From the NCBI GenBank assembly GCA_035575035.1, contig DATLYH010000304.1:1-19484 (forward strand): 19,484 nucleotides of DNA. The letters run 5' to 3'. The notes under the pieces are model-generated. The model had not been told where the DNA came from and did not search any database. It was given only the letters and a program-made list of their open reading frames with translations. Positions within the stretch are counted from its first letter, which is position 1. Every line of letters begins with the position of its first letter. Made by a program: the position numbers and the translations under genes. This document shows, one piece after another, positions 12,779 to 19,484 of the stretch. This DNA comes from DATLYH01 sp035575035 (GTDB lineage: Bacteria > Planctomycetota > Planctomycetia > Gemmatales > Gemmataceae).

Positions 12779-14175
12779 TGGAGAAAATCCTGCTGGTGGA
12801 AGACGACGCCCGCGAGCAGCGGGCGGTGGCAACCTATCTGAAGGCGCGCGGCTACGAAGTGTTGACGGCCGCCGACGGCCGCACGGCCTGCCAGCGGTTC
12901 AGCGATCTTCCGGATGTCATCATCTCTGACCTGAAGATGGCCGGTGTGGACGGCCTGGAGGTACTCCGCGAAGCGCGGCAGCAGTTGCCGGAAACCCCCG
13001 TCATCCTCATGACGGCTCACGGCACCGTGGCCAGCGCCGTCGAGGCCATGAAGCAAGGGGCCTTCGACTACCTGACCAAGCCGGTCAACCCCGAGGAGTT
13101 GCTCCTGACCATTCAGCGGGCGGCCGAGCGGTCGCAGTTGCAGCGCGAGGTGCGCCGGCTGCGGCAGCAGCTGGAGGAACGCGGCGGCCTGGCCGGCCTG
13201 GTCGGCAGCAGCCCAGCCATGCGCCGTGTCTTCGAGCAGATCGAGTTGGTGGCCCCGACCCGCAGCACCGTGCTAATCGTCGGCGAAAGCGGCACCGGCA
13301 AGGAGCTGGTCGCCCGCGCCCTCCACCAGCTGTCGCCCCGCAAGGACGGCCCGTTCGTGGCCCTCAACTGTGCCGCCATCCCCAAGGATCTGGCCGAGAG
13401 CGAGCTGTTCGGCCATGTCAAGGGAGCGTTCACCGGCGCCACCGACCGCCGGATCGGCAAGTTCGCCGCCGCCTCTCGGGGCACCCTCTTCATCGACGAG
13501 ATCGGCGAGATGGAGCTACCCGTGCAGGCGAAGCTCCTGCGGGCGCTGGAGACGCGGACCATCAGTCCCGTCGGTTCCAACGAGGAGCAAGAGGTTGATG
13601 TCCGTGTCGTGGCCGCCACTCACCGCAACCTGCGGGCCTTGGTTGAGGAGGGGCGGTTCCGCGAAGACCTTTACTACCGGCTCCAGGTGGTGACCATTGA
13701 GCTGCCGCCGCTGCGGCAGCACCGGGAGGACATCCCCTTGCTGGCAGCTCATTTCCTCCACCAACTGAACCGCGAGCACGGCCGTCAGGTCCGGGAGATC
13801 ACGCCGGAGGCGATGGACGCCCTTCAGAGTTACCCCTGGCCGGGGAACGTCCGGGAGCTGCGCAACGTCCTGGAAGGGATCGTTGTCCTCTCCCGCAAGG
13901 AGGTCATCGAGTTTGGCGACCTGCCGCGCCACCTCCAGGGGGCGAAGGCGAGCGAGATGGTGCCGCGCTTCCGCCCGGGGATGACCTTGGCCGACCTGGA
14001 GCGCGAGGCCATCCAACATTGTCTCCACCACACCGGCGGCAGCCGCCAGCGGACGGCGGCGCTGCTCGGCATCAGCACGCGCACACTGTTGCGAAAGATT
14101 CAGGAATACCGGCTGGACGACCCGCGACGGCAGAAGCCGGCCGGCAACGAGCGCGCCCCCTCGGCCTCGGGATGA
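12778..14175 (+). CDS. NtrC-family sigma-54-dependent response regulator
   Basis: A 465-residue enhancer-binding activator. The receiver (1-115) has the acidic pocket E8-D9-D10, phosphoacceptor D51 (IISDLKM) and K101 (LTKPVN). The AAA+ domain (about 140-375) has Walker A GESGTGKE (169-176), the sigma-54-contacting loop GAFTGA (216-221), Walker B TLFIDEIGE and an intact sensor region ending PWPGNVRELRN. A Fis-type helix-turn-helix lies at about 405-450 (REAIQHCLHHTGG, QRTAALLGISTRTLLRKI). When phosphorylated such proteins form rings that remodel sigma-54 polymerase from distant sites. Its start overlaps the kinase stop. The sigma-54-like promoters and paired sites upstream of hsp20, HPF-sigma, htrA and its own operon make it the prime candidate regulator of the whole island; binding is inferred, not shown. 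Confidence 0.97.
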   Translation: MEKILLVEDDAREQRAVATYLKARGYEVLTAADGRTACQRFSDLPDVIISDLKMAGVDGLEVLREARQQLPETPVILMTAHGTVASAVEAMKQGAFDYLTKPVNPEELLLTIQRAAERSQLQREVRRLRQQLEERGGLAGLVGSSPAMRRVFEQIELVAPTRSTVLIVGESGTGKELVARALHQLSPRKDGPFVALNCAAIPKDLAESELFGHVKGAFTGATDRRIGKFAAASRGTLFIDEIGEMELPVQAKLLRALETRTISPVGSNEEQEVDVRVVAATHRNLRALVEEGRFREDLYYRLQVVTIELPPLRQHREDIPLLAAHFLHQLNREHGRQVREITPEAMDALQSYPWPGNVRELRNVLEGIVVLSRKEVIEFGDLPRHLQGAKASEMVPRFRPGMTLADLEREAIQHCLHHTGGSRQRTAALLGISTRTLLRKIQEYRLDDPRRQKPAGNERAPSASG

Positions 14176-14215
14176 CCATACCCACAGCCGCGGACTAAAC
14201 CGAGCGGCGTGGTCT

Positions 14216-14231
14216 TGGCATCCGGTTTGCT
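14216..14231 (+). promoter_or_regulatory. Sigma-54-type promoter for the KaiC-like/hybrid-kinase operon
   Basis: TGGCATCCGGTTTGCT has GG and GC ten bases apart and matches 10 of 12 defined positions. It closely resembles the promoter at 11102-11117. The predicted start is near 14242, giving a long leader of about 240 nt that contains two palindromic repeats. No perfect GACA-N3-TGTC pair was found upstream; GGACAGACTGC at 14268-14278 is at most a half-site and lies downstream. Confidence 0.6.
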
Positions 14232-14311
14232 CCTCTCCACACCAGATTGAGTTTCCGCCGGACGGCAGGACAGACTGCGGCCGCACCTGTCGTCAGAATT
14301 CGGGGATGTGT

Positions 14312-14365
14312 CCGAAGTCAGGCGACTTCGGCTACCCTGCATGTCCCGAAGTCAGGCGGCTTCGG
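14312..14365. repeat. Two tandem copies of the 20-bp palindromic repeat
   Basis: CCGAAGTCAGGCGACTTCGG (14312-14331) and CCGAAGTCAGGCGGCTTCGG (14346-14365) each form an 8-bp stem with an AGGC loop and are both followed by CTAC. The single change in the second copy turns an A-U pair into a G-U wobble in plus-strand RNA. A partial copy, GACTTCGGCGA, follows at 14370-14380. They lie in the 309-bp gap upstream of the KaiC-like gene. Confidence 0.75.
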
Positions 14366-14484
14366 CTACGACTTCGGCGATGGCCCTACTTTGGCGGATT
14401 CGGGAAATTGCTGGCGTAAGGAAGGCGATGGGTTGGTCGTTGTGAATCGTTCCCTTTCCGGCCCATCGCCGGGAGTCTGGAACG

Positions 14485-16023
14485 ATGAACCCATCCTTTC
14501 CTCCGCAGGCCCAGCGGTTGTCCACCGGTGTTGAAGGACTAGACCGCGTGCTGCGAGGCGGGTTGCCTCGGGGGCGCGTTTACTTGGTTGAAGGCAGCCC
14601 CGGTACTGGCAAGACGACCCTGGCTTTGCAGTTCCTTCTCGAAGGTGTCCGGCAGAAAGAGCCGGTCCTCTACTTCGCGCTCTCGGAGAGCCGGCTTGAG
14701 CTCGAAGCCGTTGCTGCTTCGCATGGCTGGTCCCTGGAGGGGGTCCATCTGTGCGAGATCGTCGCTACGGCTGACAATGGCGAGCCGGAGGAGCCGTATA
14801 CTCTCTTCCACCCATCAGAGGTAGAGCTTAGCGAGACGACCAAGACGATCTGCGCGGAGGTGAACCGCGTTGAGCCGGTGCGGGCGGTGATTGATTCGCT
14901 GGCAGAAATGCGGCTGCTGGCTCAGGAGCCGCTCATCTATCGCCGCCAGGTTCTGGGCCTTAAGCAGTTCTTCGTCCGTCGGCAGTGCACGGTTCTGTTG
15001 CTCGACGACCGGCGGCCGCACAACTCCGATCCCCATTTCCAGAGTTTGGTGCACGGCATCATTTCCCTGGAGCAAACAACCCCAGCCTATGGGGCCAAGC
15101 GCCGCCAGCTGGAGGTGATCAAGGTCCGAGGGGTCGAGTTCCACGACGGCCGGCATGACTTCGTTATCCGCAAGGGGGGTATCGTCGTCCACCCTCGCCT
15201 CATGGCTGCGGAGCATCCCGTTCCATTCAACCGTGGGCCGTTCCCCAGCGGTGTGGCGGAACTCGACACGCTACTGGGCGGCGGCCTGGAGCGGGGGACA
15301 AGCGCTCTGGTCATGGGCCCATCGGGAGCGGGCAAGTCCACGCTGACAACGCAGTACCTCCTCGCTGCTGCCCAGCGGGGCGAGCATGGCATCAGCTATC
15401 TCTTCGATGAAGGACAGGATAACTTCCTGGCCCGCGCGGACAGCCTCGGCCTGGACCTGCGCCACCACGTCGAGGCGGGGCGTATTCAGCTAGTATCGGT
15501 CAATCCGGCCGAATTGTCGCCGGGTGAGTTTGCCCAGCGCGTCCGCGCCGGCGTGGAAAAAGAGCGCTCCCGTGTGGTGGTGATCGACAGCTTGAACGGC
15601 TACATTAACGCTATGCTCGAGGAGCGCGGCCTGCTGGTACAGTTGCACGAGTTGCTGGCCTATCTGGAGCGGCAGGGGGTTCTCTCCCTGTTGGTGATGG
15701 CGCAGCACGGCCTCGTGGACAGTCCGGTTCAGACGCCCCTGGACGTGAGCTACCTGGCCGACACAGTGCTCTTGCTCCGTTACTTCGAGGCAGCGGGGGA
15801 GGTCCGCAAGGCGATTTCGGTGGTCAAGAAGCGCACGGGCGGCCATGAGACAACCATCCGGGAATTCCGGCTGGGCCCAAGCGGCATCCGTGTTGGTCCG
15901 CCGTTGCGCGAGTTCCAAGGCGTGCTTACCGGCACGCCGACCTATCACGGCGAGGGGGGGCCGCTAATGCGTGACGAGAGCGGCGCCCCAGGTGCGAAGG
16001 ATGATGACGACGCAGATGCTTGA
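14485..16023 (+). CDS. KaiC-like two-domain RecA-family ATPase
   Basis: A 512-residue protein with two tandem KaiC-type RecA domains. Domain 1: Walker A GSPGTGKT (37-44), Walker B RAVIDSLAEM (133-142). Domain 2: Walker A GPSGAGKST (278-286), Walker B VVVIDSLNGY (364-373), and a C-terminal part LADTVLLLRYFEAAGEVRKA typical of KaiC CII. By eye, the serine of DVSYLADT aligns with the cyanobacterial phosphosite S431 while the neighbouring T432 position is tyrosine. No kaiA or kaiB is present, so a circadian oscillator is not implied; such stand-alone KaiC proteins are usually linked to stress or signalling. The ATG at 14485 lies downstream of GGGAGTCTGGAACG. Its end overlaps the hybrid histidine kinase by 23 nt, implying tight coupling. 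Confidence 0.92.
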   Translation: MNPSFPPQAQRLSTGVEGLDRVLRGGLPRGRVYLVEGSPGTGKTTLALQFLLEGVRQKEPVLYFALSESRLELEAVAASHGWSLEGVHLCEIVATADNGEPEEPYTLFHPSEVELSETTKTICAEVNRVEPVRAVIDSLAEMRLLAQEPLIYRRQVLGLKQFFVRRQCTVLLLDDRRPHNSDPHFQSLVHGIISLEQTTPAYGAKRRQLEVIKVRGVEFHDGRHDFVIRKGGIVVHPRLMAAEHPVPFNRGPFPSGVAELDTLLGGGLERGTSALVMGPSGAGKSTLTTQYLLAAAQRGEHGISYLFDEGQDNFLARADSLGLDLRHHVEAGRIQLVSVNPAELSPGEFAQRVRAGVEKERSRVVVIDSLNGYINAMLEERGLLVQLHELLAYLERQGVLSLLVMAQHGLVDSPVQTPLDVSYLADTVLLLRYFEAAGEVRKAISVVKKRTGGHETTIREFRLGPSGIRVGPPLREFQGVLTGTPTYHGEGGPLMRDESGAPGAKDDDDADA

Positions 16024-17566
16024 CGAGAAGCATGAACGGGTGCTGGTCCTGGCGCCGACAGGAAGGGACGGCCCCCTGGCCTGTCGGACCCTTTGCCAGG
16101 CCGGCCTGGCTGCCGTCCTATGCTCCAACCTGGATGAACTTTGTCGGGAGGTGGGGCAGGGTGTGGGCACACTCTTGCTGGCCGAGGAGGCCCTCGCCCC
16201 CTCGGCGACCCGTTGTCTTGTGGCCCTGCTCGCGGAGCAGCCGTCCTGGTCCGACGTGCCGCTGGTGGTCGTCACCAACAAAGGGGGGGGCAGCTACGCC
16301 CGTCGCCGCGCCCTGCGCACCTTGGAGCCGTTGGAGAATGTCACTTTCCTGGAGCGGCCGGTTCGGGTCATGACGCTGGTCAGCACGGTGCGGGCGGCTC
16401 TCCGCGCCCGCCGTCGTCAGTATGAAGTCCGCGACCTACTCGCCCAGCTGGAGCGGGGCATGCGGCAGCGGGACGATTTTCTGGCCATGCTGGGACACGA
16501 GTTGCGCAACCCCCTGGCCCCGATCCGCAACGCTGTCGAGTTGTTGCGGATGCACGGCCGGCTCAGTGCCGAGCAAATCACTTGGGCTGCGGCGCTGGTA
16601 GATCGCCAAAGCCAGCAGCTGACCCGGCTGGTGGACGACCTGCTGGAAGTCTCGCGGATCACCCGCGGCAAGATCCGCTTGCAGCCCGAGTTGGTGGACC
16701 TGGCGGTGGTCATTCACCAGGCTATCGAAGCCTCGCGCCCGCTGCTCGATGCCCGTGGGCACCGCTTCAGCGTCGCGCTCCCTAGCGCGCCGCTGCCGGT
16801 GCATGCCGACGTGACCCGCCTGGCTCAGGTGGTGACTAACCTCCTCAATAACGCCGCCAAGTACACCGACGAGGGGGGCCAGATTTGGCTGGCCGTGGTG
16901 CGGGAGGGCGACCAGGCCGTCATCAAGGTACGGGACACCGGCATCGGCATTCCAGCCGACCTGTTACCGCATGTCTTTGAGCCGTTCACCCAGGGTCACT
17001 GTTCGCCGGACCGCAGCCAGGCCGGGCTGGGCCTGGGCCTGGCCGTGGTCCGCCAACTCGTCGAGATGCACGGCGGCAGCGTCCAAGCCTTCAGCGAAGG
17101 CCCGGGCCGAGGCAGTGAATTCGTCGTGCGCCTGCCGCTGCTGGCCGAGACGCCGGATCGAACGGGAGGGGCCTCCGGTCAGCGCCCGTCGCCCAGCCAG
17201 GTGGCTGGACGCCGCGTCTTGGTCGTTGATGACGACCGCGACACCGCCGACAGCCTCAGCAAGATCCTGAAGTTGGCTGGCCACGATGTCTGGGTGAGCT
17301 ACCACGGGCTCGCGGCACTGGAAGCGGCCCGTGCCTTCCGGCCGGACGTGGTGCTGCTGGACATCGGACTGCCGTACCTAGACGGATACGAGGTGGCCCG
17401 CCGGCTCCGCCGGGAACCAGGGCTGGCAAACGTGCTGTTGGTGGCCATGACCGGCCACGGCCAGGAGCAGGACCGCCGCCGAGCCGAGGAAGCGGGCTTC
17501 GATGCCCACTGCATCAAGCCTGTCAATCTCGACACCCTGCACGCGCTCCTTGCGCGCCCGTCATAA
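16001..17566 (+). CDS. Hybrid histidine kinase with degenerate N-terminal receiver and C-terminal receiver
   Basis: A 521-residue soluble kinase. ATG 16001 is chosen because AGGTG lies 6 nt before it; GTG 15971 and ATG 16016 are alternatives. Residues about 12-135 resemble a receiver fold but lack the phosphoacceptor aspartate (LLLAEEAL), and the usual lysine is arginine (FLERPV), so it is a pseudo-receiver. HisKA has H166 (MLGHELRNPLAPI); the ATPase domain has NLLNNAAKY, DTGIGIP, FEPFTQ and GLGLGLAVV. A C-terminal receiver (about 404-520) has DDD near 410, phosphoacceptor D454 (VLLDIGLPYLDG) and K506 (CIKPVN). There is no DNA-binding output, so it passes phosphate onward or acts by contact. 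Translational overlap with the KaiC-like gene suggests the two proteins work together, KaiC perhaps feeding the pseudo-receiver. Its stop abuts the convergent next gene. Confidence 0.95.
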   Translation: MMTTQMLDEKHERVLVLAPTGRDGPLACRTLCQAGLAAVLCSNLDELCREVGQGVGTLLLAEEALAPSATRCLVALLAEQPSWSDVPLVVVTNKGGGSYARRRALRTLEPLENVTFLERPVRVMTLVSTVRAALRARRRQYEVRDLLAQLERGMRQRDDFLAMLGHELRNPLAPIRNAVELLRMHGRLSAEQITWAAALVDRQSQQLTRLVDDLLEVSRITRGKIRLQPELVDLAVVIHQAIEASRPLLDARGHRFSVALPSAPLPVHADVTRLAQVVTNLLNNAAKYTDEGGQIWLAVVREGDQAVIKVRDTGIGIPADLLPHVFEPFTQGHCSPDRSQAGLGLGLAVVRQLVEMHGGSVQAFSEGPGRGSEFVVRLPLLAETPDRTGGASGQRPSPSQVAGRRVLVVDDDRDTADSLSKILKLAGHDVWVSYHGLAALEAARAFRPDVVLLDIGLPYLDGYEVARRLRREPGLANVLLVAMTGHGQEQDRRRAEEAGFDAHCIKPVNLDTLHALLARPS

Positions 17567-18376
17567 TTACCTAGGAGTGGGCATTGCCTCCGGCGCGAAC
17601 TCGGTGGCGCAGCGGTCCGGCGGCAGGGGGCGGTTGCGTACCGGGTCGCGCAGTTCCAGCTGCATCAGCAGTACATCGCCCGGCCGGGGCGGATCAGCGC
17701 CCCACCACTCCAGCCGGTGCGGCCAGAATGTCTCTCCATCCAGGTAAAGACGGGCCAGCCGCGGCCGGCCGTCCTCCGCCTCCCCGACCGGCCGGATGCC
17801 GGTCAACTTGATGAAGGGGCGGCCGTTGCGGCGGACTCGCTCCTTGCGCACCCAGGCCAGCTGCTGCCGCAGGTCGCGCACCAGGGCAGCGAGGCCCCCC
17901 ACCAATTGGGCGCGCACAAAGCCATCCGGTGAAGACCGGTCCGCACGCTCGGCTGCCAGCGCCTCTGCCAACTCCATCGGTTTGGACAGCGACCAGCGGC
18001 CGCCGTCCCACCGCTCCGCCTGCCGAATCATGGTCCCATCGCAGGCCACCCAGGTCTCACTCTCTGTGTCCCCCACGCGCGCCCGCAAGGTGAGCCGAAA
18101 GCGGTTGCCTGGACCGGCCAGGTAACGTCCCTCGGCCTGGTAAGTCAGCTCGCGCAGCGTCACCTTTTGCCAGACGGTTGTCTCCACCCAGGCCAGCTGC
18201 TTCGGGTCGAGCGCTTGCAGCGCCTGGTCCAGAGCCAAGACGGCAGTGGGGTCTGGCTGGTCCGGCAGTGCCGGGGCGGGCGGGGCAATCGGCAGCGAGG
18301 GGGGAGAAGGGGCGCTGGTCAGAAGCAGGGCAGCAGCGGCCAGCAAGGGAAAGAGGAGGAGGCGGGCACCAAACAT
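17567..18376 (-). CDS. Secreted LolA-like protein of unknown function
   Basis: A 269-residue protein. The start MFGARLLLFPLLAAAALLL at 18376 is chosen because a signal peptide begins there; an in-frame extension upstream would be arginine- and proline-rich and unlikely. After the signal comes a proline-rich linker (about 22-45). The rest, with LRELTYQAEGRYLAGPGNRFRLTLRARVG, TWVACDGTMIRQAERWDGGRWSL and RLYLDGETFWPHRLEWWG, has the alternating strand pattern of LolA/LppX-type lipid-binding half-barrels. The fold is suggested, not proven. Its stop directly abuts the kinase stop on the other strand (TAATTA). It is divergent from a secreted protein gene with 163 bp between starts. The ribosome-binding site is weak (CGGAAG). 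Confidence 0.65.
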   Translation of the reverse strand: MFGARLLLFPLLAAAALLLTSAPSPPSLPIAPPAPALPDQPDPTAVLALDQALQALDPKQLAWVETTVWQKVTLRELTYQAEGRYLAGPGNRFRLTLRARVGDTESETWVACDGTMIRQAERWDGGRWSLSKPMELAEALAAERADRSSPDGFVRAQLVGGLAALVRDLRQQLAWVRKERVRRNGRPFIKLTGIRPVGEAEDGRPRLARLYLDGETFWPHRLEWWGADPPRPGDVLLMQLELRDPVRNRPLPPDRCATEFAPEAMPTPR

Positions 18377-18539
18377 GGGCAGGGTCTTCCGAATTTGACG
18401 AAAGTTCAGACGAACCGGCGGCCGAGTATATCGGGCAGGGATCGGAGACGAAAGGCGAAGATCGGCCAGCGGCGGTCCCGCGCCGGGGCGGCAGTCGCCG
18501 TCCCAGAGGTGGGGGGAGCCGGCCGCAGGGAGACAAGTT

Positions 18540-19484
18540 ATGAAGCGATTGGCGGGTGCGATGGGGCTGCTGGCCGCCCTGACCGGCGGCGTGGCCGCGT
18601 GGGCCGGCCCCTTCATGTCCGGCTACTGGAACAAGGGGATCGGCTGCTCCTACGGGGTCTGTCGAACGCCCCCCGCGGTCCCCGATGTGATCGGCCCGTG
18701 GGGCCAGCCGGTGCCGATGGCTGCTCCTTACTCCAGTAAGCCCCCCAGCGGCGCCGAGGCTGCCCGGGCCATGCTGGCCACCAGCCTGCCGCTGGACATC
18801 GTCCAGCAGACCGGCCTGGCCCAGGCGGCGGGAGTGCCGCACGTCGTCGGACCAGCTACCTTGATCTCGCCGCCGGGTGTGCCCGCGATGCCGGCAGCCT
18901 ACCCGCGCGGGGCGGCGGCCACGCCCAACACCGGCGGCATCCAGCTGGTCAGCGGCCCGCCCGGCGCTGTCGCTGCTGTTGGCGCCCTGACCGGCGGCGG
19001 GCACGGCCAGTTCCCTGCTACCCGAACCGAGATCCGCTTCGTCGGCCCGGCCGGCATGAAGATCTCCTGGTACGGCCCGACGCCGGGGGGGCAGGGCGGC
19101 TTCACCACCAATTACATCGAGGCGCCCGGACGGTACAATTTCGTCCAGGCCGCTATCTACCGCCTGAAACTCAGTGACATCCCGAACCGGCCCGGCCTGG
19201 AATTGTACCCGACGCTGGAGGTGGTGCCGGCCAACCACAAGACCGCTACTTTCCTGGCTCACGCCGCCGTGCCGGTCGTCTTCACCGAGGAGGACTTCGA
19301 GCAGGTCGCGGCCGGCAACTTCGTGGTCAAGGTGATTTATCTGCCCGACCCGCGCTTCCAGGACTTGGCCGCGATCGGTGTCGATGAGGTGGTGTCGTCG
19401 CGGCTGGAGCCGGGCGTTGATCCGATCGCCGAGGCGTGCCGGCGGGGGAGCATCCTGGCCATTGTGCGGATCGGCAATATCGAC
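18540..19484 (+). CDS. Secreted planctomycete-type protein of unknown function, 3' end cut by window edge
   Basis: An open frame of 315 codons from ATG 18540 to the end of the window, with AGGGAG 7 nt upstream. The N-terminus MKRLAGAMGLLAALTGGVAAWA is a signal peptide. A low-complexity proline/glycine/alanine region (about 30-165) is followed by a compact domain beginning TRIEIRFVG-like (TEIRFVGPAGMKISWYGPTPGG) and continuing with YNFVQAAIYRLKLSDIPNRPG, LYPTLEVVPANHKTATFLAHA and EEDFEQVAAGNFVVKVIYLPD. I associate this domain with secreted planctomycete proteins without known function. It is likely exported to the periplasm or envelope. The high glycine/proline content may indicate a surface or structural role, which is a guess. 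It is not obviously linked to the stress genes to the left. Confidence 0.8.
   Translation, partial: MKRLAGAMGLLAALTGGVAAWAGPFMSGYWNKGIGCSYGVCRTPPAVPDVIGPWGQPVPMAAPYSSKPPSGAEAARAMLATSLPLDIVQQTGLAQAAGVPHVVGPATLISPPGVPAMPAAYPRGAAATPNTGGIQLVSGPPGAVAAVGALTGGGHGQFPATRTEIRFVGPAGMKISWYGPTPGGQGGFTTNYIEAPGRYNFVQAAIYRLKLSDIPNRPGLELYPTLEVVPANHKTATFLAHAAVPVVFTEEDFEQVAAGNFVVKVIYLPDPRFQDLAAIGVDEVVSSRLEPGVDPIAEACRRGSILAIVRIGNID

Noticed and set aside
11567..12832. Minus-strand open frame of 421 codons opposite the PAS kinase
   Set aside because: Antisense to a clear histidine kinase; no domain or ribosome-binding site is recognisable.
14268..14278. GGACAGACTGC as an activator site for the KaiC-like operon
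   Set aside because: Only one half matches GACA-N3-TGTC and it lies downstream of the predicted promoter, so it is not counted with the paired sites.
14312..14380. CRISPR array
   Set aside because: The repeats are 20-bp palindromes only 14 bp apart with two and a partial copy, with no spacers of regular length and no cas genes.
18057..19262. Minus-strand open frame of 401 codons across the two secreted-protein genes
   Set aside because: It crosses a divergent intergenic region and overlaps two frames with signal peptides; its translation is low-complexity arginine/glycine/proline.

Overview
The window is about 19.5 kb of GC-rich bacterial DNA, probably from a planctomycete of the Gemmata group. 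This is inferred from the gene style: several tandem Hsp20 genes, an HPF-sigma fusion, a KaiC-like protein coupled to a hybrid kinase, and a secreted protein at the right edge of a type I associate with planctomycetes. No rRNA, tRNA, CRISPR array or insertion sequence was found. Every complete gene appears intact; the genes at both window edges are cut.

Left region (1-7536), protein and ribosome quality control. A minus-strand five-gene run (3092 down to 1) encodes three small heat-shock proteins, a small membrane protein and a release-factor-like (baeRF/VLRF1-type) protein. Divergent from it, on the plus strand, are a ribosome-hibernation-factor/sigma-factor fusion (3603-4625) and a hemerythrin-like protein (4659-5324). 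Convergent with these is a DUF2905-ftsH pair on the minus strand (7536-5356).

Middle region (7742-10717), minus strand: an HtrA/DegP-type periplasmic protease followed by a lone GspE/PilB-type ATPase, with an unusual inverted/direct repeat between them.

Right-centre region (11228-17566), plus strand, signal transduction: a single-domain response regulator, a PAS histidine kinase, an NtrC-type sigma-54 activator with GAFTGA motif, then a two-domain KaiC-like ATPase overlapping a hybrid histidine kinase. The window ends with a LolA-like secreted protein (minus) and a truncated planctomycete-type secreted protein (plus).

The most interesting signal is regulatory. Five intergenic sequences fit the sigma-54 GG-N10-GC promoter pattern, upstream of hsp20, HPF-sigma, htrA, the response regulator and the KaiC-like gene. 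In the two divergent intergenic regions (3093-3602 and 10718-11227) each pair of promoters flanks two inverted-repeat sites of the form GACA-N3-TGTC, spaced 29-30 bp centre to centre, at typical enhancer distance. The local NtrC-type regulator is the obvious candidate to bind them. This suggests a sigma-54-driven envelope/cytoplasm proteostasis regulon with its own two-component system. The wiring is inference; the motifs themselves are read directly from the sequence. A structured hsp20 leader, hairpins in every gap of the hsp20 operon, and a dispersed 20-bp palindrome add a possible RNA-level layer.
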